From Pollenia angustigena (Eukaryota > Arthropoda > Insecta > Diptera > Polleniidae), in the NCBI GenBank assembly GCA_930367215.1, contig OV884056.1:39742308-39806307 (forward strand): 64,000 bases of DNA, read 5' to 3'. Made by a program: the position numbers and the translations under genes. The number at the start of each line of letters is the position of its first letter. Position 1 is the first letter of the stretch. The notes beneath the pieces are model-generated. The model was given only the letters and a program-made list of their open reading frames with translations, searched no databases and was not told the origin of the DNA. Shown piece by piece: positions 22,830 through 34,219 of the stretch.

Positions 22830-23528
22830 TAGAGCGACTCAAGTTGTATGGAAGCAAAATTCGTGCTCGATGTACCCTCCTAAAAATGAACCTTGGACTT
22901 TTTTAAGATGACATTTTAAATATTTCGGCTCCAGCTTTGAGCTCTCGTGAGCTGGACCAGTTTGAAAAAGGGTCTATTTTTGCATGTTTTGTTAATTTGT
23001 GAATCTGTTCCTTTACCAACATATACAAATTAGGTATCGTAAGAAAGGTTTTTTTAAGGCGCGTCCAACTGTATATACAATTTGTCCAAGGACGATCATC
23101 CATATCCTTTTTTTAAGGATTTTCTGTAAAAATAACGGTTTTTGAATTTTTTTGTTCGGGGTTGTTTTTATTATAAGTGCCAACCTAACATATTTTATTC
23201 TTTCGTCGATTTAATTAAACACGTGTCTCAGCTTTTTTTGAAATTCGTGCTAGTTCGCGTTTTGACAAAAATGCAACGGGGTGGTAACCCTTCGTTTTAT
23301 ATAGGGCAATATGGGTATCAAATTTTTTCTTTTGCCAAGTACATCATCTTTGCATGTAAATAATTTAGATTTTTGCAAATTAGATGCATTTTACACGGTG
23401 CTCTGGAATATATATAAATGCCATTTTGTAGTAACGCTAATATGATAGCAGATTTAGTTTATAGACCATGTATGGATGAAAATGGGACTAAAGAAAGAAA
23501 AAAGAAAGGATCTTGGTGAGTCGCTCTA
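22830..23528. mobile_element. hAT-type non-autonomous element, intact ends
   Basis: 699 bp with perfect 12-bp terminal inverted repeats TAGAGCGACTCA / TGAGTCGCTCTA and a perfect 8-bp target duplication GTGTACAT (22822-22829 and 23529-23536). An 8-bp duplication with TAGAG-type termini is the hAT superfamily pattern. The interior is non-coding; its short open frames are shared with the 11220 copy only as repeat sequence. Confidence 0.85.
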
Positions 23529-23536
23529 GTGTACAT

Positions 23537-24143
23537 GCGTTTACACTATTGTTTTATTGATGGGACGATATAAGAGATTGTTTTATTATTTTAAATCGCA
23601 AGGAACTCGTTACCTTCTTCTTTCTATTGGAAAGGAATGAAAAAAAAATTAACCCTCGTCGAGCTGTATAATTTTACAACGTTAGCAGGCGGTTTGGGTA
23701 TTATTGTATCTGCTTATAAAATGCACTTACTTATCTTTCGAAGCTAATTAAACCATTTAATGCTTAAATTTATAATTGCTACAACTGCAGCTTAAAATCT
23801 AAGAGAGTTAAGAATTTGCTCTATATATTTTATAGTATAATATAACATAAATTATAAACTCCATTATCTCGAAATGACAAAAAAATTATACACTATTGTT
23901 TTTTTAAGGGGACGATATCATCTATTCAATGTATATTTGAACAGTTTAAATTCAAATGTAGAAAGTAAACGTTACTATAACCTAAAGAACACAACACTTA
24001 TGTTTAGATGGACACTTATATATGTAATCCTTTAATTCCCTGTAGAACATAGGACCGCATAGATGAACACTTCACGAGAAATAAAAATGTAGTTATCAAG
24101 AAATGAAATATTGTTTTTGTTATTGTTCTACACTTAGATATGT
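23537..24143. other. AT-rich spacer
   Basis: Contains TTAACCCTCGTCGAGCTG at 23650, which resembles a piggyBac-type end and the complement at 28137-28154, but no partner is visible nearby. No gene. Confidence 0.35.
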
Positions 24144-24590
24144 ACACAGAAAGAAAAACACTCTGGATAAATTAAGTTTTTTATACTTACTTTCCAAGGC
24201 AAGTCCAAGGAATTAAGCTACTTACACAGGTGGGACTTCTTGGACATAGCGAAGTATGGCTGGCAGAATGAAATAAACGTGGGTTGTCATGAGGACCCTG
24301 GCAATATGCTGGACATAAGTAAGGGACGGCAAGGTCTATAAGGGAGCAGTAGGCATTAAGCCTGTTTCTGCATCTTGATCAAAGTTGTGCCAGCACGACT
24401 CTTATTATACGCGGCAAAATCATTTCAGTGTCTGATATATGCCGTGAGCGGCCTCCAAGTAGTATATCCGTCTACCAAGAAATTGATGGCGTCGCTCTGA
24501 ATGTCATTCAAACCTACAATCAAATGGATCTTTCACATACACAGAAAGAAAAACACTCGGGATAAATCAAGTTTTTTATGATTACTTTAA
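24144..24590. repeat. Duplicated ACACAGAAAGAAAAACACTC starts around a GC-richer segment
   Basis: ACACAGAAAGAAAAACACTC followed by GGATAAAT and AAGTTTTTTAT occurs at 24144 and again at 24539. Between them lies ~340 bp of clearly higher GC (for example CATGAGGACCCTGGCAATAT), which I could not identify; it may be old retrotransposon sequence. Confidence 0.4.
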
Positions 24591-25159
24591 GTATGAGTCG
24601 TACTCAAAAAATCAAGTCCGAATAATACTAAAACGTACTTAAAACAATGCTTAATGGGTTTGCTTTTGAAAATCCATCCCGGAATTTCTTAAAATAAGTA
24701 CGAAATTCTTAAACCAAGTAAAAAAATATTAAACTTTTAATTTTAAGTGCCACTCTGAAAGTAAAATTACAAAGTGAGCGTTTTAATCGCATTTAACTTA
24801 TCGAAGTTTATTGCAGATACTACACCACCACCACACAATCAGTTAAAAAATTATTTGCTTGTTGTGTGTAGAAACAACAAAAACAACAGAGCAAGACGAA
24901 AACACATTATTTTCATGTTAATTGAAAAACTCTTACTTCTCATTTAGTTTATATTTGCAGTTATCGTGAATGATGCTGGTTTTTTATAATTGAAATTATG
25001 TTAGATGTTAAACGGTTAAGTAAATCAAACATAATTATATTATAATTTTACTTTTAGTTTATTTCAACACAGAAAAAATTATCAGTAGGTTTTTATCAAT
25101 TAAAAAAATTATTTTAAAAGTATTTTAATTCAATTAATGTGATAATTGAATCAACTTCT

Positions 25160-25925
25160 TTTATACCCACACCACAATAGTGGAGAGAAATATAAAATAT
25201 TGGTCCTAGACCCACCTTAAAGTATACCGATTGACTCGGAATCACTTTCAGGATCGAACTAACGATGTCCGTCCGGCTAGCAGGCTGGCTGGCTGTTCAT
25301 GTAATCTTGTGCGCAAAGTACAGGTCGCAATTTTGGAGATAATTTGATAAAATTTGGGACATAGGTTATTATTAGGACCACGAGGGAAAATAGGGGGAAA
25401 TTTCTTCCTCTCAGAAACTATCAAACCGATTTTAATGAAATTTAAAACATAGATAGAACCATATTTTTATGGACACTAAAGGGATGCATTTTTAAAAAAA
25501 TAGGACCACGAGGGGAGATGGGGGCAATTTCTGCCTCTCAAACCGATTTTAATAAAATTAAAAACATAGATAGATCCATTCCTATATGGACACATAAGCT
25601 ATACAGTTTTTCAAAAATAGGACCACAAGGGGATGTAGGGGGCAATTTCTGCCTTTCAAACCGATTTTAATGAAATTAAAAACATAGATAGATCCATTCC
25701 TATATGGAAACATAAGCTATACAGTTTTTCAAAAATAGGACCACAAAGGGAGGAAGGGAGCAATTACTGCCTCTCACAAACTTTCAAACCAATTTCAATG
25801 AAGTTTATAAACATAGATAAATCCATATTTCTATAGACATATAAGCATGATGTGTTTTTTAATACTGTGGTGTGGGGTATCATATGGTCTGGCTTGACCG
25901 ACTATACTTTCTTACTTGTTTTTTT
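25160..25925 (+). mobile_element. mini-me-like element with internal tandem blocks (family B)
   Basis: It starts TATACCCACACCACAATAGT and ends with CTGTGGTGTGGGGTATCATA and GACCGACTATACTTTC. It contains the GATGTCCGTCCGGCTAGCAG region, a GTCY-type proto-microsatellite known from fly mini-me elements, then about four ~115-bp tandem blocks (TAGGACCACGAGGGGAGATG...CAAACCGATTTTAA...) at 25376-25860. Shorter copies are at 32890-33480 and 63110-63300. Non-coding. Confidence 0.6.
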
Positions 25926-26470
25926 TTTTTTTGTTGTTTTTTTTTTGTTGTTTTTTTTTTTGTTCTTTTTTTTTTGTTCTTTTTTTTTGGAAGGAAAATT
26001 AAAAATATAATTTTGATTTAATAACCATTTAAGTAACTCTGAAATAAATTTTGAATTAAAACATTAATTAAATAACGAAAAATCTTTATCGATTTTTTCG
26101 TTTAAAATAAAATAATTTGAACTTGTAGAATTGTTCTTGGGAAATGTCATTTTGGTTGAATCTATGAATTTGGAATGAATTTGGTGATAAGATACAATTT
26201 TTTATTTTGTTTTTGTGTGAATTACAAATTCGCGATTAAATCATCTATATAATAATTAAATCAAGCGCATTTTGAGAATAGTTCAATCTTGTTTTGCGAT
26301 CATTTCAAGCACGAATTCGGGATTAAATATGGTTGAGTATTTCGCGATTGAAAATCCGTACTTGAATCAATCTTTTTGCACTTGATTGAAGAAAATCCGT
26401 ACTCACCGTACTTTTAATATCGCTTCGGATTGATTTGGTACGGATCGATGAAATATCCACCAGATTATTT
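25926..26470. other. Poly-T/TTG tract followed by AT-rich sequence
   Basis: 25920-25988 is almost pure T with regular G interruptions. After this, short AAATCAA / TTGATTT words recur on both strands to about 26440, perhaps the far end of the 25068 ACACAGAAAAAATT element, but no terminus is seen. Confidence 0.35.
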
Positions 26471-26479
26471 CCCAGAAAT

Positions 26480-26770
26480 CACTGTAGCTTCGATCGACCC
26501 AGACTCACTGTAAAGCCAAGAGTTAAAGTTCAGAGCTACACTAGACACAGCTTCCAAACATGGCAGTCTGTTCCCCCAAAATGCCTAATCTTAATATTCC
26601 CGAGTCCAGGCCATTGGTAGAGAAAGTGAAACGCCGTTCCCTCCTCCTCCTCCTCCTCTTTATGACAACTTATGCAGTAGTCATTATAACCCAGAACCAT
26701 TCTCCTTGCATGAGTCGCTATCACCTAGTGACCCCTCATTAGCAATACAACTGTCCTAATCTGAAACCTA
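26480..26770 (-). pseudogene. Non-LTR retrotransposon (R1/LOA-type) ORF2 C-terminal fragment
   Basis: The minus-strand frame reads HARRMVLGYNDYCISCHKEE, an E-rich run from a CTC repeat, then FHFLYQWPGLGNIKIRHFGG. The order C-x2-C, acidic stretch, FHFL...PGL...R..HFG is the zinc-finger-like tail seen at the end of R1/LOA-group LINE proteins of flies, where the CxxC pairs with a later H and C; here the second Cys is replaced (QWPGL). Only the 3' end of the element remains and the frame is interrupted on both sides. Confidence 0.55.
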
Positions 26771-27006
26771 CCGAAAGAAAGTAGCAGGCGCGTTCTCATC
26801 ACGTCGTAGCACTTAAATACACATTATGTTTTACATGCAAAGAACCTCTAAAACGTATATTAATTTCCTTATGTTCAAATTTGCATACAGCTAACTACTT
26901 TTGAAATAAAAAGCCTTCATTATAAAATTTTTTTATTTTGTTTTCGTGCTTCTTTTCGCATAAAATATGTGAATGTTTAAGTGAACCCATATAGACTCTT
27001 AAAGGT

Positions 27007-27930
27007 TTAAACCCTTGATGGTTACTGTTCGTCGAATCGACGAAGCTTCCCAGCAAAAACTTGGTAATGACATGCCATTACTGAACAACTTACTTTTCAA
27101 TGACTACTACATACCATCTTCATTACATAGAAGTAGTTTGGTAATGACTTATTTAACTCCCTATTTGTAAGCGAGGGTGGTAAGTAGTTGCCTACAATAA
27201 TTTAATCTCATATTTACGCTCTTAATTGAGTAAAACAACGTTTTTTTATACAAAAACTACACTGCCCCGGTAGACTAGCTGGTAGTGAGCTAGTCTATCA
27301 GCACCGAGGTTGCGCGATCAAATCCCACCAGAGACAAAATAAAAAATAAAACAAAGTAAAATAAAATAAGAAAAAATAGAAAAAAAAAATAAAGTAAAAT
27401 AAAATAAGAAAAAATAGAAAAAAAAATAATAAAAAAAAAGTAACAAAAAAAACATTTTTTTAAAGTCATTCAATGTTAGTTGTAATTTTGGTGACATCGG
27501 AGTAATAACTTTTTAACTCCCTATTTGTAAGCGAGGGAGGTAAGTACTTGCCTCCAATGACATCACCGTGTTAAAATAATGAGTTAAAATGCCAATGTAT
27601 AAGTAGTGAAGAGTCGTTATATTAGCTTTTTAACTCATTACTTTGCACTGTAAGTTTTTGCTGGGTTAGTTACTTTTTATCAAATAACGCTCTTTTTACG
27701 TTAGCTGATCACGAAAGCTTTAAAAAGTTTGTTAATTTTAAAATACAAAAAAGAGTTCAAATTCGTATAGAATTTTGAGAGAGAAAAAAAACTTATATTT
27801 TCGATGCTTTACTTTATTTCAATTTAAAATAAAAAGTTAAACTGAAATATTTTTGTTAATTTTTACTTTAAAAATCATTCCTCTACAATTTTTTTTAATC
27901 TTTCGGCGATTCGTCGAAGAGCAACCTTAA
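27007..27930. mobile_element. piggyBac-like remnant holding a MITE
   Basis: The left end TTAAACCCTTGATGGTTACT followed by GTTCGTCGAATCGACGAAGC matches the end of the piggyBac copy at 37726-38721. The right side, TCGTCGAAGAGCAACC before TTAA at 27927, is the inverted partner with its outer CCC lost. All of 27049-27665 is a separate inserted MITE. No transposase coding sequence is left. Confidence 0.5.
27049..27665. mobile_element. CCCAGCAAAAACTT element with tRNA-like insert, copy 2
   Basis: Same termini and interior as 7208-8221 but shorter: one copy of the internal ~120-bp block is reduced and the A-rich tract differs. The tRNA-like module is at 27267-27336 with both A-box-like and B-box-like words conserved (GATCAAATCCC here). 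It interrupts the piggyBac-like remnant at 27007. Confidence 0.75.
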
Positions 27931-28224
27931 TGTGCTACAACGATGTTTAACCTTCCTGGGTTAAGTTAACCAGGCCCTATTATAAGGGGAAACCCCACGA
28001 TATTTTTTGAAAATTTTTAAAAAATATACTGTGTACTATAAAAGTGGTTATGTTTAAAGACATTTAAGACATCTAATGATTAAGGCAGAAAAGTTATAGC
28101 ATATCAAAAATTAAAAAAGGTATAATTATACCCTTTCCGCTTGACGAGGGTTAAATTTTGATAATTCATTAATGCCTTATGCACAAAAGAGAACAAACGA
28201 GTTCCGCAACATTCTGCCTTCATA

Positions 28225-29010
28225 CACCCAGAGAAAAAACATGTTTAAATATGGTCACCTCCAACAATACTATTTTTGAAGAAACTATTAAGCATATTAT
28301 GAATCATTTAACAATATTATTGTCACCGACAACCATATAATGGTTGAATTAGTCCTCCATTAAGAAGCCACAACCATATTATGGTTGCCCCCAAACATGT
28401 TATGGTCAAAAATAACTAAAACATGTTTAACACTTATAATAGCATGCTAGGTTTTCAACCATAGCATGTTGCTCTTGGAAAAGAGGAAAATACTATTGTT
28501 AATTTTAAAACAAGTTATTGTCATATTTCACCATAACATGTTTTTGAGGCAACCATAATATAGATGTGACTTCTTGATAGAGGACTGATTCAACCATATT
28601 ATGGTTGTAGGTGACAATAATATGGTATATTAACCATAGGTAGGTAGGTAGCTAGAAAGGCCGGTGTGAAGTCTCCTTCACACCTTCACCCAGAGACCAA
28701 TATGGTCCATTGTGACGCCTTAATTAGAGATAGCTAAGAAGGTATAATGTAGGTAAAATAAGCAGCGAAAGCATAAGACAGATCCGAAAGATAGGTAGAA
28801 AAGAAAGGAAAGAAAAGAAGGTAAAGGACCAACCCCGAGAGAAATCGCACTAAAACCAACTCCGCCCTACGTGCGGTTAGCACCCAGTCTCCCCTCGCGC
28901 AGCCAGGCCATCCCCATTACGAATCCTATTAACCATAATGTGTTTAAAATTTTCTTTAAAAATAGTTTTGTTGGAGGTGACCATATTAAAACATGTTTTT
29001 TCTTTGCGTG
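28225..29010. mobile_element. TIR element with reiterated CATATTATGGTTG motif
   Basis: The ends, CACCCAGAGAAAAAACATGT and its counterpart ACATGTTTTTTCTTTGCGTG, are ~41-bp inverted repeats that extend to GGTCACCTCCAAC / GTTGGAGGTGACC. The interior repeats CAACCATA.TATGGTTG words on both strands, so nearly all of it can pair with itself. It is interrupted at 28639-28927 by a SINE-like insert. The related element 52592-53680 has similar ends. Confidence 0.7.
28639..28927 (-). mobile_element. SINE-like/short LINE-end insertion with 11-bp target duplication
   Basis: 289 bp of moderate GC flanked by the direct repeat TATTAACCATA (28628-28638 and 28927-28937). The left edge is GGTAGGTAGGTAG, which read on the minus strand is a (CTAC)n 3' tail. 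The minus-strand head (near 28926) runs GGATTCGTAATGGGGATGGC. A simple-repeat tail and a variable-length target duplication indicate target-primed retrotransposition. No convincing tRNA B box; the parent family is unknown to me. Confidence 0.6.
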
Positions 29011-29129
29011 CTGTTGCTTTGATTTTTCGTTGATAAATCGTATCTATACTCTACTTGCAAGAAAGTTCCGTTATGTGTTAACCCCAGGTTACAAGAAATC
29101 AAGTTCAAAACGAATTTATTATTAATAAA

Positions 29130-29611
29130 AATAACCATAGTGAAAAAATGCAATAAGGCTAGCTGAAAAAAAATTTTTAAAAATTGTTAAAAAAAATTAA
29201 AATGAAATGGATAAATATTTGATTAAGACAAAAACTTGTTTATTTATATTTTGTTTATTTATTTAAATTTTTTTATGTTTTTATACTAATAAAACTTTGT
29301 TAAACTTAGTTTAGTTTAATATCGTTTTTTTTTTTTTATTTTATAATATTTATTTTTTCTATTTAATATTTTTGTTATTTAATTATATTTATTAAAGTGT
29401 GTTATTCATTTATTCTGTTGGCAGATATTTTTTGTTTCTGTTTCTGTTTTTGTTTGTCTGTTGCTCTTTTTTCATTCTTTTTTTTTTTTGTGTTTCTTCT
29501 GTTGTTGTTGTTTTTCATTTTATATTAATTATTATTATTATTTATTTTTTTTTAGTTGTTGTTGTTGTTTTTATTTAACTTTATGTTGTGGTAACAAACT
29601 ATCTAAGCATG
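29130..29611. other. Likely 3' UTR side of the dpr-type gene (T-rich on plus)
   Basis: Directly downstream, on the minus strand, of the terminal coding exon. It is A-rich on that strand with CAACAACAACAA runs (29500-29570) and several AATAAA words (minus strand, about 29230-29290), as expected of a fly 3' UTR. The true cleavage site cannot be fixed from sequence alone. Confidence 0.4.
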
Positions 29612-29727
29612 TCATGTTCTATGGCCACCAATCATAATTAAACTGAATATTAAAACCAGACTGCATGCTGAGTAGGTTTTTGTGGTAACGGGTGCTGATG
29701 AAGTAACTGCTGATGCTGAGGATTCAC
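29612..29727 (-). CDS. dpr-family (zig-8-like) Ig protein, terminal coding exon
   Basis: Minus-strand exon preceded by a T-rich tract and acceptor TTTATAG|GTGAATCC, ending at TGA (29612-29614). It completes a Gly codon and reads ESSASAVTSSAPVTTKTYSA, then a hydrophobic C-terminal segment CSLVLIFSLIMIGG and the tail HRT. A short Ser/Thr linker followed by a hydrophobic end is typical of dpr family neuronal cell-surface proteins, where it serves as membrane anchor or GPI signal. The phase (two bases to finish the codon) exactly fits the one base left by the exon at 57380-57485. dpr proteins pair with DIP partners at synapses. Which dpr paralogue this is cannot be settled here. Confidence 0.82.
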
Positions 29728-30642
29728 CTATAAATAAAAAAAAATAAAAAAAATTAATGAAAAATAATATGGTTTAATAAATAAATATGTATAATATGTC
29801 ATATACACTGTGTAAACAGTATCATAGTTTATTTATGAATAAAAATGAGATTTTTTTTGTGTTAGAGTTCTAAAAAATCATATGAGTTTATTTTCTAATA
29901 AAAGTTTATGAGTTTCAACCAGAATTAAATACATAGTAAACTTTAACTTTGAGAAAAACTTTTAAATATATGCAAAAACCTACTTATTGGTCATAATGTT
30001 TTAAAATGTTTTCGAACGAAAATATGATTGAAACGTATAAACGAAGCAAGCCCATAAAAAATGTAAAAATTTATAAAAATATTTGCAAGGATTTTTTTTA
30101 AAAAAGCAAAATACTTTTGTGAGTATTAATTATAGGGTCAAAATAGTTTTAATATCAAAAAAAAGGCCATGAAATTACAAGTTTTTGTAATTTTATTATC
30201 ATATTTACGTTGTCTTAGCGACGCCAGCCACACAAAAAAATTGGTTAAAATAAAAAAAATGTCTCAGTGCCCATTGCACAGAAAATATTCCGCTTAGTAC
30301 ACCGGAGAATGTGGATCTCTCTATTGTTAACTTTGACAGTTATCTTAAACTAGCTGTTCAACATTCCAGCGTTACCCCCAAAAAAATTAAAAATAATAAA
30401 ATATATTCTTCAGATGTCGAGCGGCTCTTGACTGAAAAAAGGTGAGTTCGAAGAGAGTGGCTGGCAACTTTACAGATACCCGCAACTTAAGAATTTATTA
30501 AAAGAGTGCACAAAAAGGCTAAGAAAGTTACTGCAGAATCAGATAATATCTTAAGGAACTTGATGCAACTCCACAATCTGACTACTCATTATGGCGTGCA
30601 GCTAGAAATCTAAAAAGGCCAGTTATATCCAAGCCACCATTA

Positions 30643-31311
30643 ATGAATTGTAGTTGGGCAAGAAACGATATTGAAAAAGGAAATCTGTTTGTTAGTCACT
30701 TGAAAAACGTATTTACACCAAATATATCTCACAATATTGCGGTCGAGTTACCACCTGTTGCTGCTAGAGCAGCTGTTGCCCTCAGATTTGAGGTAAGAGA
30801 AATCGAAAAGGCTATTTGTGACTTAAACACTAAGAAGGCACCTGGTATTGATAAGATCAGTAATAAAATGCTTTTAGAGCTACCTCGCATAGCAAAGAAA
30901 ATTATTCTTTTTATTTTTAATGCTATTTTACGCCTTGAATACTATCCTCAAAAATGGAAGGTTTCCTTAGTTACCATGATACCAAAGCCAGGCAAAGATC
31001 ATACAAAAGTTGAGTCTTACAGCACTATTAGCTTATTATCAAATATTTCAAAGCTGTTTGAGAAATTATTAGTTTCAAAATTAACACCGATTTTAAGTGT
31101 AAATAGATGTATTCCAAACCATCAGTTCGGATTTAGAAGAACACACAGCACAATCGAACAGACTCATCGAATAGTAAATGTCATAAGAAAAGCATTTGAA
31201 AAAAAGAAATATTGCTCTGCACTCTTCATCGATGTTTTGCAAGCGTTACTTACAGCATCATATATTTCAACTAGAAATATGATTAAGACAATGGAGGATT
31301 ATGGTCAATGA
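30643..31311 (+). pseudogene. jockey-type reverse transcriptase, N-terminal half of RT domain
   Basis: 222 codons, part of ORF2. Recognisable LINE RT signatures: KKAPGIDKI at 64-72, a VTMIPKPGKDHTKVESYSTI block at 110-129, then SLLSNISKLFEKLL, QFGFRRTHST at 161-170, and the start of catalytic motif A, ALFIDV, at 193-198. Immediately after motif A the sequence departs (LQALLTASYIST) and hits a stop, so the rest of the palm, including the FADD catalytic box, is missing. The ATG at 30643 is internal to the original protein, whose coding sequence continues upstream. Non-functional. Confidence 0.8.
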
Positions 31312-31317
31312 GCAAAA

Positions 31318-31833
31318 ATGCGTGCATATAACATTCACCTCGCGCCGGGAATCTTGCCCCCCATTACAATCAATTATCAAATAATTCCTCAACATTCGCA
31401 TGTAAAATATCTCGGTATACATCTGGATAGGCGATTAACGTGGAAATGCCATATAGAGGCAAAATTAACTCAAATAAAACTAAGAGCCATTCAAATTCAT
31501 TGGCTTATTGGAAGAAATTCTGTCCTTAGTCTCGATTGTAAGCTTCTACTTTACAACTCTATCTTAAAGCCTATCTGGTGCTACGGTATTCAAATATGGG
31601 GCACTGCCTCAGCCTCTAATATCGAAAAAATTCAAAGGCGCCAAAACAAACTTCTTCGAATAATCACAGCCGCTCCCTGGTATGTTAAAAACTCAAACAT
31701 TCATAAGGATCTCAATGTGCCATTAGTAAAAACTATTATAACAAAATATGCAGTAAAATATTTAAAAAGGCTTGAACAACACCCAAATCCACTAGCTCGA
31801 AATATTTTAAATCATGGCGGCGACAGTCGCTAA
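31318..31833 (+). pseudogene. jockey-type ORF2 C-terminal part
   Basis: 171 codons following the deletion. VKYLGIHLDRRLTW at 29-42 is the conserved stretch after the RT thumb, and LLYNSILKPIWCYGIQIWGT at 77-96 and IEKIQRRQNKLLRIITAAPW at 102-121 are standard jockey-clade C-terminal motifs. It ends at TAA shortly before the element's AATAAA and A-tail. A stop and a 6-bp step separate it from the frame at 30643-31311. Confidence 0.82.
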
Positions 31834-32099
31834 AGAAGAAGAGACACTGCAGCACTTACCCAATTAGATGAGCGATAAACACCTATATAGGTGAATAGAA
31901 CCCGTGATGAAAAAAATGTTTGTCTGGCTCTGGCGGGACACAAATAAAATATTAGGATAAGATTTGAAAAAAAAAAATATTTACGTTGTAACACATATCA
32001 CCTACGTAATAAAGGGACTTTTTTCTCAAAAATTAAACAACTTGTTCTTCAATTTGAGGAATGTATTTATTCTTTATGGCGTAAAAAAATATACAAAAC

Positions 32100-33650
32100 A
32101 TTTATGAGACCCACTGTAAATGGACTACAACGCTAATGTGACTAAAATCGGTAGTGACTATAAACGAAAAGTACTGTATTGTATATTTGTTGAATATTAA
32201 AACTACCACCACAAATTTAATTCTTCAGAATGGATAATATATGTTCGATTCAGCTCAATTATTTTTTTAACTATTTTAATTAAAATTGCATATCGATTAA
32301 TATTTTTTACTATTTCAACACTCAAAATATTATGTAGTTAAATTCAAACGAAAATTTAATTTTAAACAAATTAAAATTCATTTAGAAAACGGATCATTTA
32401 CATTTCATTTAAAACAAATGATTTTTACATTCATTTTTTAATTTTTTATTTACTGAACAGCGTATTCGTTAAGAACAGCGTATTCGTTAAAATTGAATAG
32501 TTTATACTTCTAAAAAATATATTTTAACCGACAAAAATCAAACTACATAACAAAATAAATACGCAAAAACATTATTTTTTAGTAGTTTGTTTTTTTGGAT
32601 AACAAACATAAATGTTAAAAAATAAAATTATTCGTAAAATAACTATATTTTTATTCAAATTTAACAGTACGGAAAGCGAATTTAATAACCCACAATCAGT
32701 TACTGTAATAATTTTATAAGTGAACTTAAATCAAAACTCCAATACATGGTTTAATTTCATGGTATCAGCCAATGTGAATGGCGAATTTTTTAAAGAAGAA
32801 GAAAAAATAAATAAAAACCTAGAGTGAAGTAAAAATTGATAACTTAAATTAAATAATTTGCTTATTTTAGTTTTAATTTTCATATTTTTATATCCACACC
32901 ACAATAGTGGGGAGGGTATTATGCATTTGTGCTGATGTGTGTAACGCCTTAAAATAGTCGTCCTAGACCAACCTTAAAGTATACCGATCAACTTAGAATT
33001 ACTTTCTGAGTCGAACTAACGATGTCCGTCCGGCAGGCTGACAGGCTGGCTGGCTGTACTTTGTGCGCAAAGTACAGGTCGCAATTTTGGAGATAATTTG
33101 ATAAAATTTGGGTCATAGGTTCTTATTGGTACAAGGACTAAGCCTATTGAAAATGGACCGTAGGACCACGAGGGAAGATAGGGGAAATTTCTTCCTCTCA
33201 GAAACTATCAAACCGATTTTAATGAAATTTAAAACATAGATAGATCCATATCTATAGGGACACATTAGCTATACAGTTTTTTAAAAATAGGACCACAAGG
33301 GGAGGCAGGGTGCAATTTTTGCCTCTCACAAACTTTCAAACCGATTTTCATGAAGATTATAAACATAGATAAATCCATATTTACATGGACACATAAGCAT
33401 GATGTGTTTTTAAATACTGTGGTGTAGGGTATCATATGGTCGGACTTGACCGACTATTACTTACTTACTTACTTGTTTTTTATTATTCGGGGAAAATAAA
33501 ATTTTTTTATATTCTTAAATAGTTTAATCAAAGTGAATGTAACAAAACGGCGATTCTACAAATTTGCCTGTTCACAAGTGCATAATCACAACTAGATTTT
33601 TTTTTTTTAACGATAAGCCATACGACAGACCTTGTGAATTTCACAATCAA
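32100..33650. repeat. Repeat family R (copy 1), interrupted by a mini-me-like element
   Basis: AACTATAAACGAAAAGTA-like, TTATTCGTAAAAT...AACAGTACGGAAA, CAATCAGTTACTGTAATAAT and ACGATAAGCCATACGA blocks in this span recur in the same order at 53,760-54,620, and single blocks occur at 40,990-41,085 and 43,330-43,370. No coding sequence. The 32890-33480 insert is a separate element. Confidence 0.5.
32890..33480 (+). mobile_element. mini-me-like element (family B), shorter copy
   Basis: Starts TATCCACACCACAATAGTGG, carries GATGTCCGTCCGGCAGGCTG, and ends GTGGTGTAGGGTATCATATG followed by GACCGACTATTACTTACTTA. It has about two of the ~115-bp blocks that are four-fold in the 25160 copy. Confidence 0.6.
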
Positions 33651-33683
33651 TTATTTTTAAACAAGTTAAATTAGAAAACAATC

Positions 33684-33821
33684 ACCCTTATCGTCTTTGG
33701 CGTATTTAAAAAACGCGTACGACCGTTTGGTAATAGATTAAACAGAACGTGAACTTATTACCTTTAATCTATTACCAAACAGTCGTAGGCGTATTTTAAA
33801 TACGCCAAACACGATAAGGGT
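33684..33821. repeat. 138-bp hairpin element
   Basis: Arms starting ACCCTTATCGT...GGCGTATTT and ending AAATACGCC...ACGATAAGGGT are ~57 bp each with a 24-bp loop. Shared inner words are TTTGGTAATAGATTAAA and TTTAATCTATTACCAAA. No ORF; MITE-like. Confidence 0.7.
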
Positions 33822-33856
33822 AAATATGAAATAATTTTTTAATAACCATAATTATA

Positions 33857-34004
33857 TGTAACCCGGTCTATGAAAAGGTGGCTTATGACTCAAAAAATTA
33901 TTTTTCACTTTTTTACCGAGAAACTGCATTGTTTATCTTTAACAGCTGATTTTTCGAAATTTTGTTTTTGAGTCATAAGCCACCTATTCATAGACCGGGT
34001 CACA
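33857..34004. mobile_element. 148-bp MITE with TA flanks
   Basis: The TIRs are TGTAACCCGGTCTATGAA and TTCATAGACCGGGTCACA, continued inward by GGTGGCTTATGACTCAAAAA and its complement. TA occurs on both outer sides, so a Tc1/mariner-type TA duplication is likely. Confidence 0.7.
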
Positions 34005-34219
34005 TATATTATTATTATGTCCTGTGGTCCCTATAAGGAACAAAGGGCCACCATCATAGTAAATAAAAGTTATCTGTTTCCTAGTTCATATGGAATGGGC
34101 GCGGTTATATCACTATTGTATCAAAATCCTTAACTCTGGAGAACACTTGTATTGAAGCCATGTGATATAATGGACCAATTTGTTTTATAAAAATCACCAT
34201 ATCTCTATATATAAATCGG

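Larger units (their letters stand above)
30252..31980 (+). mobile_element. jockey-like non-LTR retrotransposon, 5'-truncated and internally deleted
   Basis: The segment contains RT-coding remnants (30255-31311 and 31318-31833), a 3' UTR with AATAAA at 31946, and an A-run at 31969-31977. The earliest recognisable coding is near 30,255, with frames broken until 30,600, where SLWRAARNLKRPVIS-like sequence leads into the first long frame. The 5' UTR and endonuclease part are absent. Confidence 0.75.

Noticed and set aside
26536..26742. Overlapping plus-strand frames rich in Leu (CTC run)
   Set aside because: The minus strand carries the recognisable LINE tail (C-x2-C, FHFL, HFG); the plus frames are its shadow.
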